From NIOZ-UU13 sp048635425 (GTDB lineage Bacteria > Planctomycetota > Phycisphaerae > Sedimentisphaerales > Anaerobacaceae): a DNA stretch of 7,133 nt. Positions 5,758 through 7,133 of this stretch are shown in pieces; position 1 is the first letter of the stretch, and each line of letters begins with the position of its first letter. The stretch lies in NCBI GenBank assembly GCA_048635425.1, contig JAIVYN010000198.1, positions 1-7,133 on the forward strand. The letters run 5' to 3'. The notes beneath the pieces were generated by a model. It ran no database searches and had not been told where the DNA came from. It was given only the letters and a program-made list of their open reading frames with translations. The position numbers and the translations under genes are program-made.

Positions 5758-6458
5758 GCTTAATTGCTAAATATGGGCGAGATTATAAAAAAATTCCTTA
5801 TCTTATTAAAGTAAATTCTAAAACTAATCTATTAAAAACAAAATATAAAGATCCGTTCGCGAATATTTGGATAGAGATGGATAAAATAATAAAATTTAAA
5901 AAGGAAACAAAATTAAACATTTTAGGAATTGGCTATACTATTAATATAGGAAGCTGGTATGAATCAGAAATGTTTAAGCAAGCTGAAAATTTAATTTATC
6001 AAGCTCATCAAGAGGGTTTAATAACTGTTTTATGGATGTATCCAAGAGGAAGAGCTGTTAAAAATGAAAATGATGTGCATTTAATTGCCGGAGGAGCAGG
6101 AGTCGCTGTTTGCTTAGGCGCTGATTTTGTTAAAGTAAATTTTCCTTACAATAAATTTATGGTTCATAAAGGATGCAAATCTTTTCAAGAAGTAACAAAT
6201 GCCGCGGGACGCACCGGAGTAATTTGCGTAGGAGGAAGTAAAAAAACAGAAAAAACTTTTTTACAATGCTTATATAGCCAAATACACGCTAATAAATCAA
6301 GAGGAAACGCGACCGGACGCAATATTTATCAACGACCTTTAGATGAAGCAATAAGAATGGCAAACGCGATTTCAGCTATATCTTTATATGATTATTCAGT
6401 AAAAGACGCTTATGATATTTTTTTAGGAAAAAATAAGTTAAAGGAATTGTCATCTTAA
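5751..6458 (+). CDS. fbaB: Class I fructose-bisphosphate aldolase, DhnA/FbaB type, N-terminus missing
   Basis: This cytoplasmic glycolytic and gluconeogenic enzyme cleaves fructose 1,6-bisphosphate to glyceraldehyde-3-phosphate and dihydroxyacetone phosphate through a lysine Schiff base. The open part has 235 residues. ELGLIAKYGRDYK opens it, then VNSKTNL, NILGIGYTI, YPRGRAV (97-103), DFVKVN with the likely Schiff-base Lys128, the phosphate-binding GGSK, and GNATGRNIYQR near the end. The gap of 31 residues between the YPRG tyrosine and the lysine equals that in the archaeal Thermoproteus tenax enzyme (Tyr146, Lys177). The first ATG, at 5877, is internal: family-like sequence runs 42 codons upstream of it to the join. 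About 90 N-terminal residues, including the Asp near residue 24, are missing compared with full-length relatives of about 300. Codons end mostly in A or T, unlike the left side. Confidence 0.9.
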   Translation, partial: ELGLIAKYGRDYKKIPYLIKVNSKTNLLKTKYKDPFANIWIEMDKIIKFKKETKLNILGIGYTINIGSWYESEMFKQAENLIYQAHQEGLITVLWMYPRGRAVKNENDVHLIAGGAGVAVCLGADFVKVNFPYNKFMVHKGCKSFQEVTNAAGRTGVICVGGSKKTEKTFLQCLYSQIHANKSRGNATGRNIYQRPLDEAIRMANAISAISLYDYSVKDAYDIFLGKNKLKELSS

Positions 6459-6468
6459 TCCTTTTAAA

Positions 6469-6560
6469 TTGTCATTCTGAACTTGATTCAGAATCTACAA
6501 ATTTATAAAACAGATTCCGCATCCCCGCAATAAGCGGGACAGGCAAGTGCGGAATGACAA
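6469..6560. repeat. Nested palindromic intergenic repeat
   Basis: Outer arms TTGTCATTC (6469-6477) and GAATGACAA (6552-6560) are exact inverted repeats. Within them, ATTCTGAA (6474-6481) pairs with TTCAGAAT (6487-6494) around CTTGA. ATTCCGCA (6514-6521) pairs with TGCGGAAT (6548-6555), and CCCGC (6524-6528) with GCGGG (6534-6538). The two halves look like related copies of a GTCATTC(T/C)G(A/C)A(C/T) unit facing each other. Elements with this core are, as I recall, frequent between genes in Patescibacteria and some other bacteria. It lies 10 bases after the aldolase stop and could form a stable 3' RNA structure, though no U-run follows. Confidence 0.75.
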
Positions 6561-6592
6561 AATGGGAAAGAATAAATTAAAAAAATAAAAAA

Positions 6593-7133
6593 ATGCTTGT
6601 CAAAAAACAAAAAGGTTTTACGCTTATTGAAGCGATAATCACAATTTTAGTAATGTCTATTTTGTTTTTAGGCGTTTACGAATTAATAATTTTTTCAATA
6701 AAAATTACTGGGGATAATAAACATAGAATGGCTGCGACAATTATAGCTAATCAAAAAATGGAACGAATCCGCAATCTTCCATATAACGATATTGGGACGA
6801 TCAGCGGAATGGTTAACGGCGTGATTCAAGATAATGAAGTAGTCCAGCAAGGAGGAGATGTTTTTAATGTAAATACTTTTGTTAAATATGAAGATGACGC
6901 TTTTGACAGTATAAGTATTGCGGACGGAGTAACTGACGAAATACCAAATGATTATAAATTCGTAAGAATAATAGTAAGCTGGACCGGAGGCTTTCAAGAA
7001 AAAAATGTTATTGCTTATACTAATATATCTCCGCGCGGCTTAGAAACAAGCACTGGCGGAGGAACACTAACAATTTTAGTATATGACGCTAATGGCCTGC
7101 CAATAGACTTAGCTGATGTGCTTATACAAAATG
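6593..7133 (+). CDS. Type IV pilin-like (prepilin) protein with a C-terminal regulatory-like domain, truncated by the window end
   Basis: 180 complete codons are visible. The N-terminus MLVKKQKG-FTLIEAIITIL is a classic class III prepilin signal. PilD-type peptidase should cut after Gly8 and methylate Phe9, with Glu13 as the conserved +5 glutamate. The hydrophobic helix spans about 9-35. Residues 50-150 form an unassigned globular part. From about 157, GTLTILVYDANGLPIDLADV begins a pattern typical of carboxypeptidase-regulatory-like beta domains, which continues beyond the edge. The ATG at 6593 is fixed by an in-frame TAA at 6578 and by the position of the cleavage site. The Shine-Dalgarno is poor (GGGAAAG, too distant). 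The product is probably a minor pilin or pseudopilin at the cell surface; whether it belongs to a pilus or a secretion system cannot be told. It was probably transcribed separately from the aldolase, given the palindromic repeat between them. Confidence 0.85.
   Translation, partial: MLVKKQKGFTLIEAIITILVMSILFLGVYELIIFSIKITGDNKHRMAATIIANQKMERIRNLPYNDIGTISGMVNGVIQDNEVVQQGGDVFNVNTFVKYEDDAFDSISIADGVTDEIPNDYKFVRIIVSWTGGFQEKNVIAYTNISPRGLETSTGGGTLTILVYDANGLPIDLADVLIQN

Noticed and set aside
5877..6458. Aldolase beginning at the ATG at 5877
   Set aside because: Family-like aldolase sequence continues 42 codons upstream in frame to 5751, so this Met is internal.
6695..6997. Minus-strand 100-codon open frame opposite the pilin gene
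   Set aside because: It is Ile/Ser/Tyr-rich, as expected from the complement of AT-rich coding DNA. The plus strand carries the prepilin signal.
1..7133. CRISPR array, tRNA, rRNA, integrase or defence system
   Set aside because: I looked on both strands and saw no regularly spaced repeats, no cloverleaf, and no recombinase, nuclease or toxin motifs apart from the RHS scrap.

Overview
The window looks like two unrelated pieces of DNA joined at about position 5751. Bases 1 to about 5750 have mixed base composition. They carry gene families typical of Planctomycetota, probably Phycisphaerae and perhaps close to Sedimentisphaerales: an ECF sigma factor overlapping a membrane protein that ends in a pseudopilin-type H-X9-DG motif, a large secreted LamG protein with repeated YYWRIDE modules, and a scrap of an RHS/YD-repeat protein. 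Bases 5751 to 7133 are clearly AT-rich with A/T-ending codons. They carry a class I (DhnA/FbaB-type) fructose-bisphosphate aldolase lacking its N-terminus, a palindromic intergenic repeat, and a type IV pilin-like protein. That set suggests a Patescibacteria/CPR (Parcubacteria-like) genome. The lineage calls come from recalled family resemblance, not from a search.

Layout. 1-284: gene debris, with an unidentified open fragment at the left edge (minus), an RHS-repeat remnant (125-244, minus) and four 7-base tandem repeats. 285-1924 (minus): a two-gene operon with the ECF sigma factor first (1313-1924), overlapping by ATGA the membrane-anchored H-X9-DG protein (285-1316), which is probably its anti-sigma factor or sensor. 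1925-2996: about 1 kb of divergent intergenic DNA with palindromes and GC-rich, repeat-like patches but no convincing gene. 3010-5757 (plus): a secreted multidomain LamG protein with a clear ribosome binding site and signal peptide, cut off inside its C-terminal module. 5751-6458 (plus): the aldolase, open right up to the join and missing roughly its first 90 residues. 6469-6560: nested palindromic repeat. 6593-7133 (plus): pilin-like protein running off the right edge.

How the genes work together. The sigma factor and the overlapping membrane protein form a plausible cell-surface signalling pair. The LamG protein is a secreted, probably glycan- or surface-binding product, and nothing in the sequence ties it to that sigma factor. 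The aldolase and the pilin have no apparent link to the left part. Both proteins at the join are broken at the same base, which favours an assembly chimera over a real transfer or a new system. The most biologically interesting item is the anti-sigma/H-X9-DG fusion coupled to the ECF sigma factor.
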